Assembly: GCA_015499995.1 (NCBI GenBank)
Contig: JADNRV010000079.1
Coordinates: 62,001-126,000 of the forward strand
From: Flammula alnicola
Lineage: Eukaryota > Basidiomycota > Agaricomycetes > Agaricales > Strophariaceae
Length of the DNA stretch: 64,000 nt
Reading direction: 5' to 3'
Position numbers and translations under genes: made by a program. Shown here one piece after another: positions 1 through 12,331 of the stretch. The notes beneath the pieces were generated by a model that was not told where the DNA came from, did not search any database, and was given only the letters and a program-made list of their open reading frames with translations. Every line of letters starts with the position of its first letter. Positions within the stretch are counted from its first letter, which is position 1.

Positions 1-1308
1 AAAGCGAGCAATCACGAATTGTAGATCTAGCCTAGATAAGTTCACGAACGCTGGGCTCGTCAAAACTTCGTCGAGCGCATTCCATCGCATGAACAACGCA
101 TCACGCTTGGAGAGGCCGATTTCTTGCGCTGTAGTGATTTTAATCGCTACCAATTCTATGGGGGAAGGATGCATCGCAGACGCAAGGAAATTCACTATCC
201 CTGCCAATGTAAACCGCACCTCCAAGTCACCCGTGGCAGTTATTCCTAGCTTGAGAATCCGTAAGGAAGTGAAAGGAGCGAGATCAAGAAAGGTGGGGTA
301 TGCAGCTGGGAGTTAGGTCAGCCAAGTCTATAGAAAACAGAAGACCAAATGTAATGTACCTCTCAGCGTAATATGTTCGAGAGCAAGGGTCTCGAGGGAA
401 TGAGCCACTCCCAAGATGAAATCCGATAGGTCATCATCCCTGTCTGAAGGAACGACAATTGAGAGGGATCGCAGATGAGGGAAAGCCTCAGATGCTGATT
501 GAGAAGATGTTGTTGGCCTCAACGCCGAAAAGAAATATGAATACGGCAGGCGTCCTAGCTCCAGCGTCTCTATTCTTGAGTGCCTGCCTCTCGAATTTTG
601 TCGAGTGTCACCATCTGAGGCCTCGATAGAAAGGTCGGCAAGTGATAGTACTGTTATGTTTGGGGAATAAACGACTGCAATTATGAGTGACTGGGGGAAA
701 TCGAGGAAGTTGGATATATGCAAGGATTTGAGAGAAGGGTTGGAACACATAGCAAGCAATATCGGTGTTCTGCGGTGACTGTCGTCATTTTTTATCTCCC
801 ATGTAAGGAATCCCATTTGTGCTTTGAGGGTAAAGCTCTCGAGCATTGCACGGCTTAAGACCTCAAGGACTTTTGTCATTGCGTTTTCCCGAAAATGCAG
901 CTTCCTGGAGATACCACGCACGACCTTTCTTGATCTCGTAAATATGGTGCCTAGCACCACAGAACCGAAAAACTTCAAGTCGGAAGGTGTGTCCGAAGGC
1001 ACAGAGAAGGCAAGTTTCAATGAACGGATGCCGCCCACCAGTAACTCTGCATTGTCTGGATGTTCCAAAAATTTGAGCAGTTTTCCAGCGCGTTTCTCGG
1101 AAGTTTCATCTGCGAGGAATCGAATGTGCGACAAGAGGTGTTTGCGGGATTGGTAATGGAATGAACTGGACACTAGCGAACAGGATCGAAGGGTAGCTGT
1201 CGATTTCTTGTGCGACGCGACGTGGTCAATGATGAGATCGATGATCTCCTGGGGAAGGCCTAGGCGTACTGGTGGAACTGTCAGAATATGAGGAGAGTGG
1301 GATATCAT
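1..1308 (-). CDS. F-box/LRR-like protein, 3' end beyond window
   Basis: Starts at 1308 and runs off the left edge. The first ~40 residues carry an F-box-like helix (LPQEIIDLIIDHVA) followed by the C-S-L-V-S-x-x-F-H-x-x-S-R-K-H-L-x-S-x-I pattern found in the paralogues at 33.6, 36.2, 9.0 and 33.0 kb. The rest is leucine-rich without regular spacing. A 54-nt intron (306-359; donor gtacat, branch-like ctgac/ctaac, acceptor cccag) is needed: reading through it hits a stop, while splicing restores a frame that stays open to base 1. Such proteins usually bind Skp1 through the F-box and present targets to SCF ubiquitin ligases; the target is unknown. Unlike the copies at 7.8-9.3 and 32.2-33.4 kb, I see no frameshift here. 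Confidence 0.8.
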
Positions 1309-1618
1309 CCCAGACGGCGTAGAATCGGAAATCAGTGCTCCTCTCGACTCAGGATGATAAAGGTAGTGTAGAGCGTGTGTCTCACGCCTTCAGCTTCAAG
1401 TTCCGATGTGTTATAAGTAAACTGTGGCGTGCGACTTCACCCCAAAGGCATTGTCGATATTGAATACATGTCGCTTTATCCGACTATATTTCCCACCAAA
1501 ACGGCAGTAAATATTTCAAGGTAAGTACAAGTACAGACACCCAAAAATATCTGTCCAAATTCCACACGTAAAGTTGAAGACGAAAACAAGAACATCACAA
1601 TCACACTACAAGGAATTC
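1309..1618. other. Intergenic, F-box promoter side and P450 3' side
   Basis: No coding signal on either strand. It holds the upstream region of the minus-strand F-box gene and the sequence downstream of the P450 stop codon. Confidence 0.6.
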
Positions 1619-4087
1619 CTATACAATATCAACACTTACAGGACCACCAGCTTCACCGGAAGGGTTCGCCTCCTCCATCGTCATCCAACACCCACCCATA
1701 ACGCTCATCGTCATATAGCTCTTGACCCTAATCCTATCTCTTCCCTTAGTCCCTTCTGATCCGGCCCACTCCACAGGCGGGCGCGAGGACGGCGGCTGCG
1801 CATCATATACATGCGTTATGGAGGAGAATTGTTGTAAGAGTCGGATGAGGAAGAAGGAAGTCTCGTGGTACGCGAACTGTTGGTTCGAGCGTTGTAAGTA
1901 AGGGCGAATTAATAAACGTTCACGATCGAGGAAACTTGAAACGAACCTGCTGCCCGAGACAGATTCGGGGTCCGGCGTTGAAAGGCAGGAAGATGAATGG
2001 GTTTGGTGTAATATACTTTCGCAGCCTTTCGTCAAGGAAGCGGTCGGGGTCGAATTCGTGGGCTAGCGACCGGTAAAAAGTGTGAAACATCATCTCGGAT
2101 ATTCTCGGAGAAGGTTTGGTATCAGGACTGACCGTCAGGACCCCATAAATCCTTCCTACGATGCATCAAAAATACACTATATGGAGACCTATCAAGAAGA
2201 AAACATATAAGAGAACCATTCTTGTGAGAAAGAACCCTGGAGAGGTAAACCACTCACTTGCTATGTGCCGGGATATAGAATGGCTTGGCGCCATATTTTC
2301 CAGGTAGAACGACAGGTTTGGACGTACTCCTGAGGTTGAACGGCCTATGTCCAAAAATCGAGCTAGTCAGGACCAGCTTTTCTTGGTATAGTAAAACCTA
2401 CTTACACGGCAGGATACAGCCTAAGAGTCTCGTTAATCACCGCTCTCAGATATTTCATGTCCTTCATGTCGTCAAACGTCGGGCGGCGGGTCTCGCCTAC
2501 TTTCTCGAGGATCTCCTGTCTGAGGCGCTTCAAAATATCTGGGTGCTCGGCGAGCATGTAGATGGCAAACGTAATGCTGTTGGTTGTCTAGAGAGAAATC
2601 TGAATAAGCCACAGTAGGAAAAGAACAAATGAAACAATTGCTTACGGTATCTCTGCCTGCCAGAAGAATATTCAGAATTTCATCACGAAGAACTGTCTCG
2701 TCTGCACTTGCATCAGCATCAACCCAACGTCATTGGCAAAGAAGGAAAACGTACCTTCCGTATAGTTAATCAAATGCTCCAACAAACTCTCTCCGTCCTT
2801 TACTTCCCTGTCTTTCTCAAAGACTGTCTGTTCCTTGCCCCCGCTCATCGCCCGCTTTCTCTCGACAGCAGCGCGCATGATGGGTTCAATAAATCCGTTG
2901 ACGACAGTCATCTGCTCTTTTACTTTGTCCTTCCAGAACTCCGCAAGCGGCCAATTCACACCAAGCCTCGACCGCACAGCAATAAGTCGCTGAGCCTCGT
3001 CAAATGCTTTCGAGAACTTGTTCGCAGGGTGGGCGTGCGCTGTCAAGTCGACCAAGGGAGAATAGTGTGGGTACGGGATGCCGGCGCCGAGAGAGTCCAC
3101 GTCCTGATTGAAGAGGAACTCCGTTGCCGAGTCCATAGTAAACCTCGATGCGAGATCCTGGATATCGACTGGGTATCCTTCGCGTAACCGGACTTTGAGT
3201 TGGTTCAGAGCCTCAGTTGCATGCCGGTCGAAGATGTCGAAGTGGCTGATTCGGTCTTTGCTGAAGAAGGGGCGCGTCATGGCGCGATGGAATCTGTTTG
3301 GTTCAGGGTCAAGAATTGCCATGAAAACGAATATGTTTGATAAGAGCTCACTTCCACATTTCACCTGGAATTATGGGGCCAATCAACAAAACAGCAAAAC
3401 AGGTAGGAAAACAAGATATGTACCGTCAGAGTTGAAGACGCCTGTTCCGAGAACGGATCGCATCTGGTCGTTGAACAGAGGACCTGACAATTCTATGTTT
3501 AATGATGATGACGAATGATTTGGTTGAGCCGCGCACCCTTTTCATAACTGTCAAACTTGGTCGCGAGGATAGTTTTGATGTATTCAGGTTCCGTGGTAAA
3601 GAACTTTGTCTCCGTTAGCTCAGAACGAGAGTGGAGAGAACCAATAGCATACTCTGTTCTCGAATAAAGCTTTCATGTTCAAAGTATTTCCATACTGCTC
3701 AGTCCACTCGACGAATTGGTCACCTTCGAGAGAAAGTTATATGTCAGGTATAAGGACCTATTCCAATGACATACCAGGGTATCCGTCCTTGAGATTCTCC
3801 ACCATCTTCGCCAGCAGCGAAAGTCCACCAGGCCATTTGTCGTACACCCTCGGCGGGAGTACCGCGCCATGAGCCTTTGCAGCTCTATGATCGACGAAGT
3901 CTCTGTACTGCACTTGCAAGAATATCGCTATGGGCAGCGACCACAAGCACCCTACGATAATTGCCCACGTTGGCACTGAGATATCGAAGCGTGGAAGGAG
4001 TTTCGCAGATATGAGGACGGCAATTGGTGGGAGTATGAGACTCGGAAGGTTCTGCAAGAGGTAGACTGGTCCAGGTGGGAGTGGCAT
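1619..4087 (-). CDS. Cytochrome P450, CYP63-like
   Basis: Membrane-anchored monooxygenase, probably ER-bound. Spliced by eye into about 11 exons. The N-terminus has a hydrophobic anchor and a proline-rich hinge ([21 protein letters not shown] onwards). Diagnostic motifs occur in order: helix C region [11 protein letters not shown]-helix AGRDT (exon ending near 2650), ExxR as ETLR, the PDRF (PERF) motif, and heme-binding [10 protein letters not shown] near 1950-1975, with the Cys ligand intact. Introns are about 46-75 nt; one (1877-1946) directly follows the heme loop. A 13-nt exon (3352-3364) supplies G-E-M-W-K before the F-H-R-A-M helix. The sequence most resembles Agaricomycete CYP63 and relatives, which oxidise alkyl and aromatic compounds, but family assignment is from memory of motifs. 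No frameshift found, so probably functional. No clear partner gene adjacent. Confidence 0.88.
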
Positions 4088-6170
4088 GCTGGAAAGAGCG
4101 AACCTTTGGAGGCCACAGGCAAGTTAGAGTAAAGAACAAGGGTGCGAAACTGAAGACAGAATTATATGTTGAGATAATATTGTTAGAAGTCAAGGGGTCC
4201 CTGAAATCACGAGCAATTGAGAGATCACCAAAATTCTGGCTGCTTTGGATGAACAGGTACGCGCTAGGCAAAGCCCCGCCCTGCGAAAAGCCCTGAGAGG
4301 CCTGACTTGGTTATGTTCAGCGGAATGCAGTTTGTGACAAGGTCTGAATGACGCATTTTGTTTTCAGTCAATTTCGGGAACTTCCGTGGGAAATTGAACT
4401 TGGAAATCATGACAGACATGGAACCTGCACTTTCTCTTTCCAATGTTTTATCAACGCAAGATCTGAAGACCCTCCAATGAAGGTAATAAACTAGGGAGCT
4501 TTCGGAGATTGGAAACAGCATCCTCGACCTCCAGGAAAGCTTGACGGAAGATCATATGAGCTGCGGTATCAAAGAATTTTGAATTGCGCTCCCATGTCCC
4601 CATGATGGCTCCAGACATGGACATGACCCCATCCAGCCCCAACTTATCCTTTCCGTATCAAACGAGCTGGCCCAGGACCCAAAGCAGTAGCATTAACGTC
4701 AGCGAGCTGCATGCCTCCTGAAGACCTCATCGCCAGAGCAACCGACACACCCGCAACTGATCTGGAATTGTCTCGTGGTAGCCCAAGCCATTCAGACGAT
4801 GATTTATGCCGGGGATTTCAGTGTATTACCACGGACTTGAGCGCCAATTATCCTCGTTTCTAAGGCTGCCCAAGCTTCAATAATGCTGCATTCCTAGGTG
4901 CTTTCCTGGTCGCCGAATGCTCCTGTTTTGCTCGGCCCTTTTTGGGTTGTATTATTAGGGCGAAACATATGTAATAAATTTCTCAATCATGTATGATCTC
5001 CAAAACTTTGACGTGAAAGTCTCCTCTGTTAGATTTCGAACTTCCTCCTTCCGCGTTTTGTGTGCGCCAACCCTCTCGAGACCACTCGGTCGCAACCTTG
5101 GTAGTAAGCGCTCAATGACCATATACGCTTATGTGGTCTCTGGTCTTGGTATGCTCGAGGAAGAAGCACCTCAACTGCGGCGCGATCGTGTTGAACTCGA
5201 CAATCGCCCTGGTCCCCGTCGAAATCTTTTTCAAGTACGAGTGATATGCCTTGGAGACTGACCTCACTAGCCCTTTCAGCCACAGCCACCAAGTCTGGGA
5301 TCGTAAAGTTTCTTTTTAGTTCTCTTTCTAGGTTACTAACCAAGTCGCCTTTCTAAGCCATAGAATTACAGCCTGTCATACTGTATATTATAACTGAGGT
5401 CCGAGTCGTGTGGTAAATTAATCGGCACCATGAACGAATAAGTTCGTAGACAGACGTTTTGCAAAACACCTGCACCAAAGGTCTTCAAAAATACAAAGAA
5501 ATTCTGCGATCTAAAAGCCACAAACCGATTTTATCTTTCGTCAATGATACGATAGTAGAAAGCCCGAGCGATGGTACGGTACCACCTGTCCTGCTTGAAA
5601 TACCCACAGACAAGCTGGATCATGGCATCCCAGTGCGGCACGCTCTTTCTCGTTTAGAACGCCTCCCTCTAAGCTATAGTACGCATGGCCACAATTTTCC
5701 ACCAAGGAGGATATAGTTCCTCGGGTTGAGATGCTGGTGGATCAAGACAAGTGGTTTGCGAATCGTCAAAGATCTCCATGCTCTCAAGCAAGATAGATTT
5801 GTCAATGTAACTCCAGTCCTTGGGCAATTTGAAAGCCAAATTCATGCGAACATTGAAAAAGCGCATCAGATCCGAGTCCGCATATGTCTCAAATGGTCCT
5901 TGGAGTTCAAAGCGCTTGCCGAACAGTGGTAACTGGCACACTTTTGGACCTTCACTCCGACTTCCAAAAGGACCAGGGATAGCAGAGCGGGGGTGCCGGA
6001 TTTTACGCAGCTAGCGCACGTACGAGCGCATCGTGAGCAATGAGCATGATGCGCAGACGCCCGAAAACATATTGCGTCCGGGGCTAGCCTCCGCCAACAT
6101 TTCACCCATTCTCAATTCTCGTTCACCGCAGCAGAGACTTTCTATCACAATACTATACTCGTAATCAACA
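4088..6170. other. Gene-poor region with possible decayed minus-strand gene
   Basis: Upstream of the P450. Several short minus-strand open stretches look protein-like but do not join into a model: about 4451-4700, 5029-5343 and 5669-5960. The last contains a leucine/phenylalanine-rich segment (RFFNVRMNLAFKLPKDW). Stops break each in every frame. I do not recognise the family. It may be a relic of one gene or noise. 6100-6170 precedes the hydrolase start and presumably holds its promoter. Confidence 0.3.
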
Positions 6171-7622
6171 ATGGCGCCAACGTCTGTCCTAGAACGACCT
6201 TCCACACCCCCACTTTTGCCCACCGCCTTTCCCACAACTACGTGTCTGAGGCGTGGTCTATGCCCCGTCACCGTTCTACGTGCTCAGGGCCCTGAGGCCT
6301 TAGAGAGCCATTCATTATACTATGAGCAACATGGACCTCCAAGCGCCAAAGACGACGAGGAAGCGATGAAGAAGCTGAAGAAGGTCGTGTTCATTATGGG
6401 TCTCAACTCGAGTAGCTTCTCGTGGGGTCCGCAGGTGAGGTGGTTTGGACATGGCGGAGAGGGTGGGGATTGTACAGCCCTGGTGTTCGATAATCGGGGT
6501 GTAGGTAACTCAGGATACCCAAGAGGGCCGTATACGTGAGTTTTGGACTTTTGTGCTGTTCTCGAGAGCCTGAAGGTCTTGTACGGTGTCCTTCTTATGA
6601 ACTGCGGCCTCGCATCCCATACTTACGTCGTTATTCTTCCTCTTTCCATAGGACATCTGGCATGGCAGAAGACGTGATATGTCTTCTTGACTATCTGGGC
6701 TGGACAGGAGACCGCGAGCTCAACGTCGTCGGTATCAGTCTTGGGGGTATGATTGCACAAGGTCGGCCTTACTCTCGTTGTTATCTGTGCTATAGTAGGA
6801 TAATTTTATGTTTGATACACTTCTGTTTCTCCCCACAGAGCTAGCATATCGTATACCTGGCCGTATAAGTTCGCTCGTCTTGGCTGTTACCACTCCCGGC
6901 GGACATATATGGGGCAATTTCCCTCCAGTACGTCCCGTTCTCCCTCCGTAGTAATACTATGACGAGTAAACGCGCCTTTACCTCCTAGAAAAAAGGTATA
7001 CTATCCTTAACAAAGCTACTTTTTACCCCGGATCCGGCAAAGAAGGTCCCCACTGTGCTTGACATGCTCTTCCCTGCTGAATGGCTTCGGGAGAAAGCTA
7101 AGAGCGACCCTCATGCTGAATTTAACGGCAACACGGAGGCAAATGACCAAGGGAAAACGAACTCGGATGTACAAGCAGAGGTGCGTTGATCATTCTTTGC
7201 CATTTCTTAAATTATTTTGGCGAGTGCGAACAACCTCTTTTTTTACGCAGGGCTTCCTCCGTCGCGTCACAATAACCAAACCCCAACTCCTCCTTGGACA
7301 CGTATCGCAGATGGCTGCGGGTCTCACCCACAGCGTATCGCCCTCCCGGCTCGCCTATATCGCTGCCAACATCCCCAAAATCGCTATCGTCACAGGCGAC
7401 GACGATCATCTCGTCCGGCCCTCTGGCTCGGATAGGATTAAACAAGGAATGGACTCGGAGCTCAGTGAGAGCGATAGGCACAGAGTCGAGCTACTTAAGT
7501 GGGATGGCACTGGGCATGGGATACATGCGCAGAGGGAGGTGGAATTTAACCAACTTGTCGAGCGATGTGTGAGGGAGGGTGAGAAGGCCTTGGAGAGCGG
7601 GTTTAAGGGGAGGGATGTATAA
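6171..7622 (+). CDS. Alpha/beta hydrolase (five exons)
   Basis: Exons by eye: 6171-6533 (approx.), 6652-6761, 6839-6927, 6989-7180, 7251-7622; all junctions are GT-AG and keep frame. The fold's landmarks are present: oxyanion-side strand VVFIMGLNSSSFSW, a D-N-R-G-V-G-N-S-G turn, nucleophile elbow G-I-S-L-G-G (Ser nucleophile), an acid-bearing strand IAIVTGDDDHLV, and a catalytic His in G-T-G-H-G-I. About 370 residues, slightly long for the class because of a ~35-residue N-terminal extension that could be a targeting or disordered segment. Substrate unknown; relatives include epoxide hydrolases, esterases and lipases. A truncated copy lies at 28.65-29.13 kb. Looks intact. Confidence 0.85.
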
Positions 7623-7806
7623 TCCGGTTTTAGCAATAGTTACTCGATACTTATGCCTACATAAATGCAATGTAAATGCAAATGGGCGGGGTTCCTGTCT
7701 CGCATGGGAGATGTCGTGCACCAAACGGGCGGACTTAGCCCATCTTGGTTGTTTGGGCTCTGGTAAATCTACAAGAATACGAATCGACAGTCATAATTAC
7801 AGCGTT

Positions 7807-9296
7807 TCAGAACCAAAGTAATCGGTAGAGATCGAGTATTGGCTCCACGTTCACGTCGATTTTAATCGAAGGGGAAGTATGGACGCAAGGCGGCAGGAAT
7901 GATCGAATGTCGAGCCCACTCTCCTCGGCCTCCAATTCCCCCGGGTTGAAATCCTTATCGGTATGGAACAGCTTGATGTCTAGATCCACCCTCCGCAAGC
8001 TCACGAACGCCCGGTTGGTTAAAGCTTGATCGAGGTCCAACCATGGTCCATCGTCCAAGCTGAGTCGTCCGTTGGGCTGCGTTTCACATGTTCGCCTAGG
8101 TCCAAGTCAATTGTGATGATTATAGATTCAATTCGGACATCCGAGGTCGCCATATCAAGGAATTGCTTCATTGAAACTTATTTTCTGTCGACGCCACGCC
8201 ATTGAGAGTCTTTGCCCTGAACTTCAGGGTTTGTAGAGAGACCAGGCGGGTCAGGAAACGCGGTTCGATATACTGCTGTTCCAGAGCTATCAGATACGAG
8301 TCAACAATTTACCAGTCGATTAATATGAGATTGAGAGGTACTTGATCTGGAATCGTTGAGCTCGAGCACTTCGAGCGAGAAACGCCACGCATGATTTGAA
8401 AAAGCGCTTCCATGTCACCGGAATATGTTGGTATAGACACTGAGAGCGTCGTCAGATTAGAGAAGGGTGTCGATGTGGATGGTGCTTGAGAGGATGCATG
8501 GAGGAAAGAGGGTAGCAGGGCAACGAGGTCTTCGTAGGATGAATAAGTCATTTTTAGCTTATCGATTTTGGCTGGGTTGAAGAATGCCCTTTCAGAGGTT
8601 TGGGGTGCAAAGGTAATATTTATGGACCGATTCGCGTAAGTTACTAGGCTGGACTTGACGTTCCACAGTCATAAATGAGACCGGCAGGCTGTAGACATTG
8701 ACAAAGTGTAATGATTTGAGGCAGGGGTTCGAGAATATTTGGGAGAGAGTGGCTCTGCTACGATCACTGAATCTTAAGCTTGTCCAGTTCAAGGACCCGA
8801 AGTGTATTGCCAACATAAATTTCTCGATGTTAATGCGAGTCACGATCTCGAGGAGGCGGAGGACATGGTTCTGCTGCAGGCCACTATTTTCTGGCGCATC
8901 AAGAACTGCATCCCTTGACCTCTCGTACAGGTTCAACGGCGCAGCTCTTGTTACGTCTGATGCCTTCTCAGTGAGAGGCTTACTAGAACGTGTGTCGACG
9001 AACACCGCTATTGATCGAATTATGGATAACAGGTTCTCGCCATCGGGATGTTCCAGGATGCTGATAAGCTGCACTGCGCGTGTCTGGGCGAGGTCGTCGA
9101 CTTCAAATTCGATGTGGGAGAAGAGATGCCTCTGAGACTGTGAATGGAATGCTCTTGAAACGAGAGAGCAGGCCTGGAGAGCGCTCGATAAATTCCCATC
9201 CGAGGTCCACTCTGAAGCAATCTCGTCGATAATGAGGTTGATGACTTCTTGAGGCAAGACCGGGATTGCTACAGCCTGCATGCTTGTCAATGTCAT
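7807..9296 (-). pseudogene. F-box/LRR pseudogene, near-complete length
   Basis: The N-terminal exon encodes a clear F-box (VLPQEVINLIIDEIASEW) and the C-S-L-V-S-R-A-F-H-S-Q-S-Q-R-H-L-F-S-H-I signature. Comparison with the related copy at 32.2-33.4 kb shows a 2-nt loss near 8638 (gtc|cat against gtcttcat) that shifts the frame, and a 4-nt loss near 8375 (cgctcg|aag against cgctcgctcgaag). The C-terminal exon (7807-8058) still ends in the family's P-S-I-K-I-D-V-N-V-E-P pattern. The two copies carry different lesions, so both decayed after they separated, unless these are assembly errors. Confidence 0.8.
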
Positions 9297-9613
9297 GTAG
9301 AAACTCGAAAGTGAAAAACGAACAATCCCCGTCGGCGTCTGTCGGCGTTATGGCTTTGTTTGCGTCACGTAACGTCACGGTGCCAAAAACGTTACAAATC
9401 TTCCCAAAATAGGCCATGCGTGCGATGGCGGAAGAGTATTGCTTGAATTTTCGAGGTGGATGTAAGAGAAAGGGTAAAATAAATATTCATAACATCGTAA
9501 TTAATTTACTTTGAGGGAAAACAAAGGAAAAATGTGCCCAGAAAATGAAAGCGCACCCTAAAATACAAAACGCACATCGCAAAAAGTGGCTTTTTGGCTG
9601 ACGTGGCTGTGTT
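9297..9613. other. Intergenic, AT-rich
   Basis: Between the F-box relic and the left arm of the inverted repeat. No supported gene. Confidence 0.5.
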
Positions 9614-10526
9614 CTGATTGAGATTCTAAATTTGCTACTAATGCATATGGCTCCTGCCAGTAGTTGCACACCTGTGTGTTCGGTGATCACACATAAAATG
9701 AAAGGAATCCCAGGATAAGATCCGAAAATGTTCTAACACCAGTTTATGCTGTGTTAAAATGGTGGACGTAGAGGGTGGCAAAACTGGTCCAGGCTTCATG
9801 CATCAGCTTCCTGTTCCCATCTATCATTCCATGGCGGCTCAACCGTTCAATTCTTCTGCAAAATAATTAACTAAATAAATAGAACTGAACTGATGTCGAT
9901 GATTTCTCAACACCTGACGTAGAAGCGGAATGTCCACAGTGATCCCACAATGCGAGTTGTTGATGGACAATTTGTTCACGAATAGTGTTTTCTAAGAGGG
10001 TATTTATAGGACAGGGACAGATTGGCAGGCACATTCGCAGATACGAGCGAATTCGCAGATATCGAAAATAGAGTACCTTGTGAAAATGTTCCAGAATGCT
10101 GCGGCGAAATTAAAGAAGCCGGAAAAATAAATGGCGAGAACAAGCAGGGAGTCTATAATGCTTCGAGAATTTTCATTTGCGATCTATTTTGAGAACGAGC
10201 GCTCAAGGATGTCTATCGGCCTCGAACTTTTCTCACTGAAAATGTTCCTACCGTATGCTATTCAATCACTTGACCAGATTGGTCGAGAATGTGACTGAAG
10301 TTCTTTGATATCAACAGTCAATGGTGGCGATCAGGAGAGAGGCTACTTCAACTTCCGTGGAAAGGCGTGAACATTTGTAAATACTCACTCGTTCTGCTGA
10401 CGCGAATCTGGCAAATACCCATTAGTGAAGGACAGCATGAGCTTTAGGATGAGAATAAGGCCGCGTGCATGGGAAAGCTCCTAATGATGCGTCCGATGAC
10501 AATCGGATGAATCGTCCACATTTTCA
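9614..10526 (+). repeat. Left arm of ~0.9-kb inverted repeat (partner 24191-25075)
   Basis: Reads in the same order as the reverse complement of 24191-25075, from CTGATTGAGATTCTAAATTTG to CACATTTTCA, with roughly 85-90% identity by eye and small indels. There is no open reading frame of note in either arm, no obvious terminal inverted repeats and no target duplication. It lies just beyond the 3' end of the S33 hydrolase gene at 11.1-12.0 kb. The partner arm lies next to a fragment of the same hydrolase's last exon, so the duplicated unit probably included that gene's 3' end. Confidence 0.85.
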
Positions 10527-11083
10527 GAAGGTGGCGGTATGATTGATGGATCTAATGAAGTCTTCCAAACATGCATGGAGATGGACGGTTGTGTAGGGAT
10601 AGGAGAGCGGCTAGGGGGAGGCTAGAAATGCCTCGGACACGCCACATCCTCGGTTAGATTACGACTCGGATGGGTAAGTGAGCGCCGCATGCACATCATT
10701 CTCTTCGGAGTGGGTGCGTGAGGTAAGGGAGATCATTTATCGACCATCTTACTATTCATCATTCCTTCTCATAGTATCTAGCGATTCGAATCCATTCATC
10801 GTTACAATTGTTACAATTGTTCCACTAGCTACGATCGGACCCCTCATCCGTTCAGCACGCAAACTCGCCCTCGCACCAAGCCTTTGTCCTTCCGAACTCC
10901 TGAAGTGGTCGCTCCTCACAGCGGTGTATGGTCAGGACTTGATGGAGCATAATTTTGCAGGCTTTCTCACAACTGATAGTCCACATCGTCGAGCTCATGA
11001 GATATTTAGTATTTCGAGACCGACTGGAAAATATCTACATCGCGGAAGAAACAAAAACTTGAATATAATTACAGCCAGGGTAC
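10527..11083. other. Spacer present only on the left side of the inverted duplication
   Basis: The right-hand copy lacks the equivalent ~560 bases. An open plus-strand stretch (10678-11103) has no recognisable features and I do not treat it as a gene. Confidence 0.4.
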
Positions 11084-12028
11084 CTAGGCCAAGAAGTCGC
11101 TGACGAGCTGCATATACCTTTCCTGCTCCTCTACGAAAGGAGTGTGGCTAGATTTCTCTAACGTTACCCACTTCGCCTTTTGGATTTTATCGAAGAAGGG
11201 CTTAACGACGAAATCTTGAGAGATGTCCTTGCGTCCGTTGATCACAAAGGTAGGAACGCGGACGAGGTGCAGACGATCAACGATAGTCCAGTTGCTGAGA
11301 ATCCTACGAATGCGAAATAAATTATCTGCATCATGTCTGCATCATCGACAAAGAATGACGTACGGTGCGGACGCGACAGTGGGATCCCCATTCGGTCCAA
11401 ATACCTGTTCCATCGTGTACAAGTATTCCTTCGGGAAAGGCTTGATAGTACAGCCATAGACGGAATGGAATTCCTGCAACGCAGACCAGAACTTCTCCGG
11501 ATTCTTCATCCCACCGCCCAATCCCTCTTGCACTTCTTTTGGGAAAGTCTGCATGAGCTGCATGTTCGACTGGTTCCACAAAGCAGACGACGCGAGCGAA
11601 TCCGACAGAATCAGGTGCTTTAAACCCTTTGGCTGCCTGCGGACCTCAAATTCTGACGCCAGTATTCCGCCCCACGAATGGCCGCCGAGGTCAAAGTCAT
11701 CCTGAATGGAGAAATGGGTCAAGAGGTTTACGAGCTCGTCGATGAAGAGGTCGACAGTCCAGAATGTGGGTGGCTTGTCTTTGAGGTGGGTGGAGAGCCC
11801 GTTGCCGAGTTGGTCGTAGATGATAACCGGCACGTTGTATTTCTCTGTGAGTTCGGCGAATGGAACGAGGTAGTCGTGGACTAGGCCTGGGCCACCGTGT
11901 AAAAAGATAAGGGGAGTACGGGTGCGATTGGCAAGGTCTCCGAAGAGCTTGAAGTACGTCTGGAACGTTTCGCCGTTGTATTTGAAGTCGATCTTTCCGT
12001 CAGTCATTTTCGCGGGCGCTGCGGACAT
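11084..12028 (-). CDS. Proline iminopeptidase-like hydrolase (S33), copy 1
   Basis: Two exons (12028-11364 and 11303-11084) around a 60-nt intron; the junction falls in the same place as in the paralogue at 19.9 kb. It carries the S33 signature H-G-G-P-G (oxyanion hole), nucleophile elbow G-H-S-W-G-G, an Asp in FVINGRKD and a catalytic His in K-S-S-H-T-P-F. About 295 residues, the usual size for proline iminopeptidases and L-amino-acid amidases, which remove N-terminal residues or cleave small amides. No signal peptide, so likely cytosolic, in contrast to copy 2. Its neighbours are UstYa-like genes, which suggests a role in peptide or amino-acid-derived metabolism; that is inference from context. 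Its 3' exon is partly duplicated at 23985-24136. Confidence 0.88.
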
Positions 12029-12331
12029 CTTGGAATAAACGAAGTTGGATATTTTCTGTTGAGAGGGAGGTGGATGTTATAACGGTCCGCAAACGATTAG
12101 ACAGAGCTGAACCTACTTGATATCGATTTGAAGACGGTGGATGTGAGGATTTCGAGTGAATGAGAGAACAGCGTTCAAAGCTGCTTATATGCCCCGAAAG
12201 AAGTATGAAATGATCAGGTAATCAAAAGAACCTGAATAGATAAGCAGAAATCTAAAGGAAGCGATTGACCTAATTCACGTACTTAATAAAATCACACCCC
12301 ACGGCGCCGTACTTCTGACTCCTGAGAGGAG

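Noticed and set aside
10678..11103. 141-codon open frame between inverted-repeat arm and S33 gene
   Set aside because: No motif, partly antisense to the S33 last exon, and missing from the right-hand copy of the duplication.
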